From contig CAVXSI010000015.1 of assembly GCA_963764365.1 (NCBI GenBank), positions 62,001 through 126,000 of the forward strand: DNA of 64,000 nucleotides, given 5' to 3'. Both the position numbers and the translations under genes were made by a program. The notes beneath the pieces are model-generated. The model did not search any database. It was not told where the DNA came from and saw only the letters and a program-made list of their open reading frames with translations. This document shows positions 54,994 through 62,285 of this stretch, piece after piece. Numbering within the stretch: position 1 is the stretch's first letter; every line of letters starts with the position of its first letter. The DNA is from VRUE01 sp963764365. GTDB taxonomy: Bacteria; Actinomycetota; Thermoleophilia; Solirubrobacterales; 70-9.

Positions 54994-56840
54994 GGGGTTG
55001 GCGAACGCGGTGGCTGGCGGCTTCTCTGCTCCTGGTCGTAGCTGTCCTGGGGCTCGGGGTAGCCGCTAGCACCGCGTCTGCTGCTGAATACGGGCATTGG
55101 GAGGAAACGTCGCCCGGGTCGATGCAGTGGCGCGACGGTGCGGGCAACGTCACTGATCGGTACATGCCGTATGAATCGTGGCGGAAAATGACTGAACGGG
55201 CAGCTGCCGGCGCGGAGTCGGGTGGCGGCGCTGTGCCTAAAGGCTTCTCGGAAGCGGCGGTGGCCGAGGGTAAAGCGGCGTGGGAAGACTTGCAGGGTAC
55301 GGCCGATACGGGGGTCAAGGCCAAAGCCTGGCGCGAACTGAAATCGGTGGGTGCGTATTTCACGCAGGATGTCAAAGCGATGCCCGCAATCTCGAAACTC
55401 GGGGCGATTACGCTTGGAGTTTCTGCGTTTGAAGTCGGCTGGGGTATCGGCTGCGAAATCAGTGAATGCGAAGGGTCGTTCTGGTCGTACCTGTTCGGCG
55501 GGCAGGAATCGGAAGCGGCGACGGGGGGGTCGGTTGACTGGTACGCCAAGAAGTACTATCCCTATGCGGGTGGGACTCCGGTTTGTGAAGTCGGTGGTTA
55601 CGGTACCTGTAATCAGGGGTCGAAAGTGTTTCCGCAACCGATCTTTGAGATTCGTTGGGGGCAGCTCGGGGGAAAAGGCGAACAGTGGTACGCGCCCGAC
55701 GTTCTGACGGCCAATGGCTGTGCCGTCGATTGGTTCTACGGCGAAGCGCCGCTGGGCCTGCAGGAAGCGGATTACGGTACCACGGGGTGTGTCGGCGCGC
55801 CTGGGGGCGTAGTCCCGACTAAGGTAGCGTTTGTGACGGACGTGGTTCAGTGCATGATGGGGCAGACGACGGAAGGCTGTGCTGTTGAACCGGAAACGAT
55901 GCGTAAAGAATCGGCACCGGAAGCGCTCGAAGGGCCGGAAGCGACGGAAGTAGGGGAAGAATGTTTTCGGGGTGAAATTTACTGCGGAGGTCTCCCTGGT
56001 TGGTGGTACAACCACGACAAACAGGCGCAGGAAGTTTCGACGGGCGAAGCGTTGGTGGAAAATCCGCTGGGTCTTGCTATTCCGGAACCGGCGAAAACTG
56101 AACCGTATGAAGAATACGGTGAAGAGCTCGAAGAACTTGAACTTATCCCGGAATACGAAGAACTGCCGTTTGAAAAAGTCGATGATGAACGGGAACCGGG
56201 CACGGTTATCTTCGTCAAACCGACCTGGGGCACGGAAGTCGAACCGGAATCTACTGTCGAAGTGCAGTACAACCCGGACTTCCGCGTGATTCCACCGATC
56301 CGGGAAGGTGAGACGTTTAAAGAATATTCGGAACGGGTTGAATCGGAAACCGGACTGAAACCGCAGAAGGTGCCTCTACCCGAAAACGCCACGGACCCGA
56401 GTACGGGTCCGGAAGGCGCGTCCTACACCCTTCCGAAAGAGGGTACGGCGGTCGAACCGGGTACGGAATTCAAAGTCGAGACGAATCCGGAAACGGCTCC
56501 TTACCCGGCGGAAGGTGGGGGCTGGTCGCCTCCGTCGATACCGTCGGTTGACCTCTCGCCGCTTCTCGAAACGGGGCTCGGGTGCGACACCTTTCCTTTC
56601 GGGGTCTTCTGCTGGTTTGGCGAAGCGGTGGAAGCCTTCGCGGTGTCGCCTAGCTGCCCGCTCGAAGTGAATTTGCCGATTGACGCGTTTGGCGGCACCG
56701 AACACCTGGACGTCAACGGCTGTGAAGTCGGCGAAACGGTGATGGCGCCGCTGCGGATTCTGATCTTGGCGCTGGCGACGATTGGTCTGGTTCTGCTTTT
56801 CGCCAAGCAGGCGATGGGTACCGGGGGCGAGGACGCTTAG
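54990..56840 (+). CDS. inovirus adsorption protein (pIII-like), start unclear
   Basis: About 616 residues. A signal peptide (WRTRW then LAASLLLVVAVLGLGVAA, cleaved after STASA), a Cys-containing N-terminal region, a Glu-rich middle, two PASTA-like segments (IFVKPTWGTEVEPESTVEV at about 56205-56265, YTLPKEGTAVEPGTEFKV at about 56420-56480), a Cys pair region, and a C-terminal membrane helix (RILILALATIGLVLLFA). No ATG, GTG or TTG stands in frame near the signal peptide. The nearest are 54702-54744, which would overlap the whole coat gene; GTA 54990 is a placeholder. Codons favour GAA and AAA, unlike the host. Confidence 0.75.
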   Translation, partial: VGGWRTRWLAASLLLVVAVLGLGVAASTASAAEYGHWEETSPGSMQWRDGAGNVTDRYMPYESWRKMTERAAAGAESGGGAVPKGFSEAAVAEGKAAWEDLQGTADTGVKAKAWRELKSVGAYFTQDVKAMPAISKLGAITLGVSAFEVGWGIGCEISECEGSFWSYLFGGQESEAATGGSVDWYAKKYYPYAGGTPVCEVGGYGTCNQGSKVFPQPIFEIRWGQLGGKGEQWYAPDVLTANGCAVDWFYGEAPLGLQEADYGTTGCVGAPGGVVPTKVAFVTDVVQCMMGQTTEGCAVEPETMRKESAPEALEGPEATEVGEECFRGEIYCGGLPGWWYNHDKQAQEVSTGEALVENPLGLAIPEPAKTEPYEEYGEELEELELIPEYEELPFEKVDDEREPGTVIFVKPTWGTEVEPESTVEVQYNPDFRVIPPIREGETFKEYSERVESETGLKPQKVPLPENATDPSTGPEGASYTLPKEGTAVEPGTEFKVETNPETAPYPAEGGGWSPPSIPSVDLSPLLETGLGCDTFPFGVFCWFGEAVEAFAVSPSCPLEVNLPIDAFGGTEHLDVNGCEVGETVMAPLRILILALATIGLVLLFAKQAMGTGGEDA

Positions 56841-57137
56841 GTGTTCTCGCTCCTCGAACAGGTCGTGCACGGCGTCCTCGACGTGCCCTACCTGGTTGTC
56901 GGCCTGTTCGTTGACTCGCTGAACGGTTGGATCGCCGCGATAGCGGCGTTCGGCGATGCGCTGGCGGCGGTTCTTCCCTCCTTCCCGTCTCTGCCCTCGA
57001 TCCCGGCCGAAATCGCCTCTGGGGTCGCCTGGTTCCTGCCGATGTCCGAACTGATCGTCGTCCTCGGCGTCATGGTCACGGCGTGGATCAGCTGGCTGGG
57101 TTTGCAGACCGCTCTGCGCTGGGCGAAGATGCGATGA
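56841..57137 (+). CDS. inovirus minor coat protein (pVI-like)
   Basis: 98 residues. The GTG start follows the adsorption gene stop directly. Two or three hydrophobic segments (VPYLVVGLFVDSL, WIAAIAAFGDALAAVL, ELIVVLGVMVTAWISWLGL) and a short basic end (RWAKMR). Size, hydrophobicity and place between the adsorption protein and Zot match pVI/DUF2523-type proteins at the virion tip. Confidence 0.7.
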   Translation: MFSLLEQVVHGVLDVPYLVVGLFVDSLNGWIAAIAAFGDALAAVLPSFPSLPSIPAEIASGVAWFLPMSELIVVLGVMVTAWISWLGLQTALRWAKMR

Positions 57138-57262
57138 GCGATAAGCGTGATCGCCTCGTGGTCTGGGTCTTCGCCCTCCGCCGGTCGCTGGTTGTTCGTC
57201 TGGTGTTTGGCTGTCTTGTCCTCGGGCTCGTGTTCCACGCGGTGGCGGTGGTGTCCTCGTGA
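57134..57262 (+). CDS. inovirus tiny membrane protein, 42 aa
   Basis: ATG 57134 overlaps the pVI-like stop (ATGA). A basic start (MSDKRDRLVVWVFALRR) and one hydrophobic helix (LVFGCLVLGLVFHAVAVV). It could be a pVII- or pIX-like tip protein, judged by size alone. Confidence 0.5.
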   Translation: MSDKRDRLVVWVFALRRSLVVRLVFGCLVLGLVFHAVAVVSS

Positions 57263-57384
57263 GGTGGTGGCTCGGGCTCGCTGCCGCAACTGCGGTCACC
57301 GTCGCGGTGTACGCCGCCGGCGGCGGTTACGCCGTCGCCTACGTTCTTCGGCGGGTCGCTCTGCACCTGATAGGTGGGCACTGA
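57259..57384 (+). CDS. inovirus tiny membrane protein, 41 aa
   Basis: GTG 57259 overlaps the previous stop (GTGA). One helix (WWLGLAAATAVTVAVYAAG) and a second weaker one. Its stop overlaps the next ATG (TGATG-type). Too short for family recognition; a second tip-protein candidate. Confidence 0.45.
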   Translation: MRWWLGLAAATAVTVAVYAAGGGYAVAYVLRRVALHLIGGH

Positions 57385-57533
57385 TGTTTGGCATTCGGAT
57401 TGTGCATGCTCGAGCTTGGGTGTATGGCGACTCGGGCGGCGGCTACGTCGTCGTGTCGGTTGTGAGACGTGTAGACCCGGTTCTTCGTGTTGGGTCGGCT
57501 CATGGCGGGGTCCTCGCGAGAGTGTGGCAATGA
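57384..57533 (+). CDS. inovirus small protein, 49 aa
   Basis: ATG 57384 shares a base with the previous stop, and its stop overlaps the zot ATG (ATGA). No membrane helix; the sequence is basic and Gly/Val-rich (GDSGGGYVVVSVVRRV). Supported only by the chain of overlaps. Confidence 0.4.
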   Translation: MFGIRIVHARAWVYGDSGGGYVVVSVVRRVDPVLRVGSAHGGVLARVWQ

Positions 57534-58414
57534 TTCGCCTGGTCACCGGGCCGCTCGGCACCGGCAAGAGCTATTACGGCGTCAAGAAGGCGGTCGAGGC
57601 GATGGAGCGCGGCAAGATCGTGATTACGAACTTCGGCATGGAGCCCGACTGGGTGGCGCAGGTCCTGCGCCGCGGCAAGGTCCGCAAGCACTCCGACCGC
57701 CTCGAAGAGCGGATTGAGCGTTTCGAGGCTCGCTATCACCGCGTCGATTCCCTCCCGGAGTTGATGCGGGTCCGCATTCGCCCGGTGCCCCCATTCGCCC
57801 AGGAGCGCAAGCGCGGGGTCTGGCAGCTGAGGGAGGGCAGCGCCGTGGTGATCCTTGACGAGTCGCATCGCTGGATGAACGCCCGGGGCTGGACTCAGTC
57901 CGGCCGCGAGGAAATCCTCGAGTTCTTCGCCCTCGCCCGCAAGCTCGGCTTTCACGTCTACCTCCTGGCCCAGCGGGCCGAGAATCTGGACGTCCAGGTC
58001 CGGGAGCTCTTCGAGGACCACATCTGCCTCAACAACCTCAAGAAATCTGTTCGCATTCTCGGCCTGCCGGTCGTTCCCTTCAATTTCTTCGTAGCCAGCT
58101 GGCGCAATCACGCCTACCCGAAAGAGGTCGTCAAGTACGAGCGCTATCGCCTGCGCTGGTTCAAGCGCCTGTACGACACGATGGACACGGCCAGCTTCGG
58201 GCTCCGTGACGACCGCGGCGATGATGAGCTGCTCCTTCCTCGCTCGCTGACGGACGTCGGAAGCACGGACGGACCGCCGGACGGCGGCTCCGCGTCAGCG
58301 GGGCCGCCCGCCGGCCCGCCCGCGCTCCCGCCGCCCGCCGGCGAACGGGAGGCGCGGCCACTGGCCGAGCCGGGCTTCGAGCGGGTCCCTCCCGACCCCG
58401 CTCTCGGGGCGTGA
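57530..58414 (+). CDS. Zot-like inovirus assembly ATPase (pI)
   Basis: 294 residues. The Walker A loop GPLGTGKSYYG is at residues 7-17 and Walker B AVVILDESHRWM near residue 107; FFALARKLGFHVYLLAQRAENLDVQVRELFE (in parts) is the arginine-finger region of the family. These pI proteins power filament extrusion through the inner membrane. There is no strong membrane helix after the ATPase domain (GLPVVPFNFFVASW is the only candidate), and the C-terminal 70 residues are Pro/Gly-rich. This is the hallmark gene for calling the element an inovirus. Confidence 0.9.
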   Translation: MIRLVTGPLGTGKSYYGVKKAVEAMERGKIVITNFGMEPDWVAQVLRRGKVRKHSDRLEERIERFEARYHRVDSLPELMRVRIRPVPPFAQERKRGVWQLREGSAVVILDESHRWMNARGWTQSGREEILEFFALARKLGFHVYLLAQRAENLDVQVRELFEDHICLNNLKKSVRILGLPVVPFNFFVASWRNHAYPKEVVKYERYRLRWFKRLYDTMDTASFGLRDDRGDDELLLPRSLTDVGSTDGPPDGGSASAGPPAGPPALPPPAGEREARPLAEPGFERVPPDPALGA

Positions 58415-58477
58415 GGATGCGCACAAAGTCGGTCGATTTGCGGCGCGGCTCTTCTAACAGCCGATCTGCGGACATAT

Positions 58478-59491
58478 ATGGCCACCTGGGGATCGTCGGT
58501 GGTTGACTCGGCCGGGGTCGATACCTGGTCTCTCTGCTGGTACCTGGGGGAGGGGAGTCCTGCTCATCGGGCGGTGGAAGCGCTTGCGACCGATCCGGCT
58601 CCTCGCAGCCGCATGGTCCCGGAAGCGGTCGCGAATCATCGCGTGGGCTTCTTCGCTGGCTCGCGGCTTCTCTTCGCCGAGGGCCATCCGTGCGAGGACG
58701 GTTTGGCTGGTCCGCCCGAGATGCACGCCGCTTTCGATGCGGTGGTCACCGGGCTTGCTGATCGGGACGTGGGTGTACCTCTGCGCGACAGTCGTCTCGT
58801 CGGGGGGCCGGCGGCTGCTGATCGCGTCTCCGGCGAGGGTTTCGCCGGGGTGCGTCGTCTGGACTCGACGGTGGATCTTCGCTTCGATGATCCGCTCGAC
58901 GGCCTTGCCGCGCTGGCCGGGGTGGCCTCGCTCCCGCTCGCGAGGATGAAAACGGAGACGATCCGCGAGGTCGGTGGCTCGCGCGTCGAGACCGTCTACT
59001 TCCTCGGGACCAGCGGCAAGCGTGTTCTCGGCCGCTGGTATGACAAGGGCGTCGAGTCTGGGTCCGCGGGCCGTGGCTTGCATATTCGGCCAGAGGACCA
59101 GCGGCGCTTCCCCAAGCAGGCTAGGCTTACGCTCGACGCTGTTACCTCCGGCAGCTACGCGCGGACGGCTTTTGTCAGAAGGTTTGAACCGTTGTGGAGG
59201 GCATCGAAAGGAGTCAGAGTGGGCGGAGTAGTTGAGGTTGCCCAGCGGATCGGCGAACTGGTTGACGAGGGTGTGATGAGCCCGGCTGAAGCTAAGGCTG
59301 CGGCGAGCTATCTTCTCCTGCAGAAGGTCGGGGGCTGTGGTCAGTCGCAGCGGCAGGAGCGTCGGGATCGAGCAGCTGCTCGGCGTCACGGCCTCGTGCT
59401 CGCCGACGGGGTCCTCGACCAGGTCGACGTCGACCTCGGCGAGGTCCTTGAGCGCGCGCTCGACTCGGAGGCCTGGGGAGCGCAGGGCTGA
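58478..59491 (+). CDS. rolling-circle replication initiator (Rep_trans / gpII-like)
   Basis: 337 residues. Pieces fitting phage and plasmid replication initiation factors are VDSAGVDTWSLCWYLGEG at the N-terminus, VRRLDSTVDLRF, VETVYFLGTSGKRVLGRWYDKG with a downstream RPEDQRR, and FVRRFEPLWRASKGV. It would nick the phage origin and start strand displacement. The catalytic Tyr cannot be assigned with confidence. The 63 bases before it, after zot, contain no gene. Its stop overlaps the next ATG. Confidence 0.7.
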   Translation: MATWGSSVVDSAGVDTWSLCWYLGEGSPAHRAVEALATDPAPRSRMVPEAVANHRVGFFAGSRLLFAEGHPCEDGLAGPPEMHAAFDAVVTGLADRDVGVPLRDSRLVGGPAAADRVSGEGFAGVRRLDSTVDLRFDDPLDGLAALAGVASLPLARMKTETIREVGGSRVETVYFLGTSGKRVLGRWYDKGVESGSAGRGLHIRPEDQRRFPKQARLTLDAVTSGSYARTAFVRRFEPLWRASKGVRVGGVVEVAQRIGELVDEGVMSPAEAKAAASYLLLQKVGGCGQSQRQERRDRAAARRHGLVLADGVLDQVDVDLGEVLERALDSEAWGAQG

Positions 59492-59724
59492 TGCTTCATT
59501 GGACGCTCGTTCATCTGCCCGGGGTCGTCGGTCTGTTTCTTTTCGTGGTCGGGTTCCTCGGTTTTCGCCGGCGCCGCGCTTTGGCGGCTTCGGCTGGTCG
59601 GCCGTCGCTTCCGCCGGGGTTCTCTGGCGCGGGCGTTCCATCGTCGCCTTCTCCGTCTGTGCCCGGCGGGGGTCCGTGCGAGGCTGCGGCCGGTGTCGAT
59701 CGACAGGTCTTCTCCTCGCGTTGA
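59491..59724 (+). CDS. inovirus small membrane protein, 77 aa
   Basis: Starts with the helix LVHLPGVVGLFLFVVGFLGF, then RRRR and a Ser/Pro/Gly-rich tail. ATG 59491 shares a base with the Rep stop. Unknown role. Confidence 0.45.
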   Translation: MLHWTLVHLPGVVGLFLFVVGFLGFRRRRALAASAGRPSLPPGFSGAGVPSSPSPSVPGGGPCEAAAGVDRQVFSSR

Positions 59725-60041
59725 CCCCGGAAATCGTTGCGGTTCGGTGGTCCTGCTTCGCCTGCGAGGCCACGGCGATCACCGCGCCTGAGGAGTTGCC
59801 CTTCGGCTGGTTTGAGTTGGAGGCTCCGTCGTGGCGTGCGAGCCATCCGCCGCGGCACTACTGTCCCGATCACGCGGCGGAGGGCCGTGGTCTCCGGCGC
59901 CGGCGCCGGTCTGCAGGTGCTCGTGTTGTCGGCGTCTCGGTCGATGAGTACGAGCGGACGCGTTCGGCGCTGCGCGATGCGACCTGGCTTCTCGACCGCT
60001 TGAAGTTCAGCGCTGAGCGAGCCGCCGGCCGGGAAGTGTGA
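59721..60041 (+). CDS. inovirus small zinc-finger-like protein, 106 aa
   Basis: TTG 59721 overlaps the previous stop (TTGA). A Cys-x2-Cys (WSCFACEA) and a later HYCPDH could bind one zinc ion; the following RRRRR suggests nucleic acid binding. The C-terminal part is helical (SALRDATWLLDRLKFSAERAAG). Possibly a regulator of phage genes. Confidence 0.5.
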   Translation: MTPEIVAVRWSCFACEATAITAPEELPFGWFELEAPSWRASHPPRHYCPDHAAEGRGLRRRRRSAGARVVGVSVDEYERTRSALRDATWLLDRLKFSAERAAGREV

Positions 60042-60180
60042 TTGCAACCGTGGCCGAACGGCTCGCTCAACGCTGTCTCCCAGTGTCGCGCCTGGTTCGG
60101 AGCGATTTCGTCCTGGTTAACCGTGGTAAACCTAGAATTGGGTACGGTAGGCGTAGACTTTTAGGCCGATTTTCCTTGAG
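60042..60180. other. phage intergenic region, candidate origin or packaging region
   Basis: 139 bases with no frame. In the circular phage it joins 53161-53276, giving about 275 bases around the att site. The 12-mer GTGATTGCAACC occurs once on each side (53192-53203, 60038-60049). GGTTAACC-GT-GGTAAACC near 60115-60132 is an imperfect palindrome that could bind a repressor. Filamentous phages keep their origin and packaging hairpin in such a gap. Confidence 0.35.
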
Positions 60181-60181
60181 A

Positions 60182-60209
60182 ACGCACGATAATGGTGGTT
60201 ATGTGAACT
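60182..60209 (+). other. dif: chromosomal dif site (attR)
   Basis: 28 bp: ACGCACGATAA (XerC arm), TGGTGG (centre), TTATGTGAACT (XerD arm). The XerD arm differs by one base from the Bacillus subtilis dif arm TTATGTAAACT, and the XerC arm resembles E. coli GGTGCGCATAA. XerCD resolve chromosome dimers here. The last two bases overlap the stop codon of the DsbA-like gene on the reverse strand. Confidence 0.85.
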
Positions 60210-60975
60210 AGCTCGCTTCTTCGATCGATTCTTCGAGCGATTCGGCCGAGCCCGGGGTTCCCAGGGTTTCCTTGCCCGAGGTGCCGGGGCCTTCGACCGC
60301 GAACGACGGCGTGCCGGTGAAGCCGAGCTTCTGCGCTTCGGCGGTAGTCGCTTCGACTTCGGCGATCACCTTGGGGTCCTTGCGGTCCTTGTTCCACTTG
60401 GCGATGTCGGGCACGCCGGCGCCCTTGGCGATTTCGGTCATGAAGGCGTCGGTGACGTAGCCGGAGCGCTCTTCGCCCTGGTTGCGGTAGAAGAGCTCGA
60501 GGTAGTTCCAGCCGCGGCCCTGCTTGCCGGCGGCGATCATCGCCGCGCCGGCCGGGACCGATTCCTGGCTGATGATCGTGAAGTTGCGGAAGTCGATCTT
60601 CGCGGCGCCGCCGCGAACCTCGGAGTTGATCAGGCTCGGGATGACTTCTTCGGAAAAGTCTTTGCAGATCGGGCACTGGAGGTCGCCGTACTCGTAGAGC
60701 TTCACCTTTGCGTCCGATTGCCCCAGCACCGTCCCTTCCTGCGGGATGCCGCTGAGCTGCTTCTTGACCAGGCCGACGTCCTCGAGCTTGAGGTCGCCGC
60801 CGCTGCCGCCGCCGCTGCCGGCGACGACGATGACCACCGCGACCGCGATGACGACCAGGAAGACCGCGGCGCTGCCGATCTGCAGAAGTCGCTTGCGCCG
60901 GTCCTCACGGTCGCCCTGGCTTTCCTGCTGCAGCCGCTGCTGGCGGCGTTCCTCTCTGGCGCTCTTTCCGCTCAT
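60208..60975 (-). CDS. DsbA/thioredoxin-fold thiol oxidoreductase, membrane-anchored
   Basis: 255 residues. Highly charged N-terminus (EERRQQRLQQESQGDRED), one membrane helix (about residues 30-53), then the thioredoxin-like domain with CPIC in YGDLQCPICKDFSEEV, and cis-Pro in FTGTPSFAVEGPG. It introduces disulfides in exported proteins. It overlaps the VKOR gene by four bases; VKOR would re-oxidise it. Confidence 0.92.
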   Translation of the reverse strand: MSGKSAREERRQQRLQQESQGDREDRRKRLLQIGSAAVFLVVIAVAVVIVVAGSGGGSGGDLKLEDVGLVKKQLSGIPQEGTVLGQSDAKVKLYEYGDLQCPICKDFSEEVIPSLINSEVRGGAAKIDFRNFTIISQESVPAGAAMIAAGKQGRGWNYLELFYRNQGEERSGYVTDAFMTEIAKGAGVPDIAKWNKDRKDPKVIAEVEATTAEAQKLGFTGTPSFAVEGPGTSGKETLGTPGSAESLEESIEEAS

Positions 60976-61409
60976 GCCTCTTTCCCCGCGTAGCCGACCA
61001 TGCGCACTGCATTTAACCCGAAGAGGACGGTCATCAGCACTGCGCTCGACACGCACCACTGGCAGATCGCTTCGATCTTGAACAGCTCGAGGTAGGTCAG
61101 ATAGACGCTGAAGCCGAAGCCGCCGAGCGAGATTGCGAACCCGGCCATCCGCGCCAGGTCGCCCCGCAGCAGCGCCGCCGCGACCAGCAGCACGTAGCCG
61201 ACGATGCCGAAGACGGCGACGTTGACCCCCAGCAGGTGCGAGTAGGAGCTGCCGGCGACCGTCTCGCAACCGCCGCCGCCGGCCAGGCAGGTCGGCGCGC
61301 CGCCGCTCGAGTCGGCGATCGTGATGTAGGTGGCGACGCCGATGCCGAACGTCGCGACGAAAGCCGCGATCTTGCGCAGCGTTCCCTCCGCAGGTGCCCT
61401 CATTGCCAT
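60972..61409 (-). CDS. vitamin K epoxide reductase (VKOR) family protein
   Basis: 145 residues, four membrane helices. GGGCETVAGSSYSHLLGVNVA holds the loop Cys and Ser region, CQWC is the quinone-side CxxC, and a fourth loop cysteine is in APTCLAG. It passes electrons from DsbA to menaquinone. The operon with the DsbA-like gene supports this. Confidence 0.92.
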   Translation of the reverse strand: MAMRAPAEGTLRKIAAFVATFGIGVATYITIADSSGGAPTCLAGGGGCETVAGSSYSHLLGVNVAVFGIVGYVLLVAAALLRGDLARMAGFAISLGGFGFSVYLTYLELFKIEAICQWCVSSAVLMTVLFGLNAVRMVGYAGKEA

Positions 61410-61427
61410 AAAAGTAGTAAACCGGTC

Positions 61428-62285
61428 TTAGGCGGAGCCTAAAGACTCCGCAACCGCCCCCTCCTCGCAGAAGGCAGCGATCTTACGCGAGAGCCTGCCC
61501 CCCTGCCAGGCGAGCGGCGACTCGCCGACCTCCTCGCCGATCAGCCGCGCCCGCGGCAGCGTCGCCGCGTAGGCCTCGGCCACCTCGCGCGGGTGCCCGG
61601 GGTCCGCCTCGTCGCGGCTGGCGACGACCAGCGCCGGCAGCTCCAGCGCCTCCAGCTCGGCGAGCGCTCCGAACGGCCGCGAGCGCGGCACCTGCCGCAG
61701 CGCCTCGGCGAGCGCATCCGGGTGGCGGTGCAGCAGCATCCGCTCGCGGGTGAAGCGCAGCACCGAGTCGCGCCAGGCGGGGTCGATCCCCTGCTCGCGG
61801 TCGATGTAGTCGACGAAGCCGTCGACCCCGCCCGCCGCCAGCGCCGCCGCGAGGCCGTCCCAGAAGGGCAGCGCGCTTTCCGGGATCTCGCCCGCGTAGA
61901 CCGGGCCGATGACGACGATGCCGGCGAGCCGCTGCGGGTGGCGAAGCGCGTAGGCGACGGCGGTGTGGGCGCCCATCGAGTGGCCGGCGAGGACGAAGCG
62001 GCCGCCGCCGACCGTCGCCGCGACCACCGACTCGAGGTCGTCGACCAGCTCCGGGTATCCATAACCCCGGCCGGGGGGCGCCGGGTCGGACTCGCCGTGG
62101 GCGCGGGCGTCGTAGGAGACGACCGCGTGGCCGGCCCGCCGCAGTGCCCGCGAGCCGTGGACGACGTAGCGGCGGCTGGCGGTGATCCCGTGACAGAGGA
62201 CGACCGGCGTCCCCTCCCCCGCGACCTCGCCGCGGATCGCCAGGCCCTCGCCGGCCTCGAACTGCCGCGGATCGTCGGACGTCAC
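61428..62285 (-). CDS. alpha/beta hydrolase
   Basis: 285 residues. VVLCHGITASRRYV, DARAHGESDPAPPG, nucleophile elbow GHSMGAHTAVAYAL, IVVIGPVYAGEIPES, and acid and His in SRDEADPGHPREVAEA. Substrate unknown. Its ATG overlaps the peroxiredoxin stop; a small stem (TCTTAGGC/GCCTAAAGA) covers its own stop codon. Confidence 0.87.
   Translation of the reverse strand: MTSDDPRQFEAGEGLAIRGEVAGEGTPVVLCHGITASRRYVVHGSRALRRAGHAVVSYDARAHGESDPAPPGRGYGYPELVDDLESVVAATVGGGRFVLAGHSMGAHTAVAYALRHPQRLAGIVVIGPVYAGEIPESALPFWDGLAAALAAGGVDGFVDYIDREQGIDPAWRDSVLRFTRERMLLHRHPDALAEALRQVPRSRPFGALAELEALELPALVVASRDEADPGHPREVAEAYAATLPRARLIGEEVGESPLAWQGGRLSRKIAAFCEEGAVAESLGSA

Larger units (their letters stand above)
53141..60200 (+). 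mobile_element. integrated filamentous phage (inovirus) at the dif site
   Basis: A 7.04-kb unit (one repeat copy plus interior) bounded by the 20-bp direct repeat AACGCACGATAATGGTGGTT at 53141-53160 and 60181-60200. All its genes point the same way. The order is typical of inoviruses: early small protein, major coat protein, adsorption protein, pVI-like protein, Zot-type ATPase, and a replication initiator. There is no integrase, transposase, capsid or terminase gene. The right end forms a full dif site, so host XerCD recombination explains integration. Known family members such as CTX-phi integrate in this way. No gene looks broken, so the phage may be active. Confidence 0.9.

Noticed and set aside
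53141..60200. Integrative plasmid or serine/tyrosine-recombinase island
   Set aside because: There is no recombinase, relaxase or partition gene. The Zot, coat and adsorption genes and the dif repeat fit an inovirus better.
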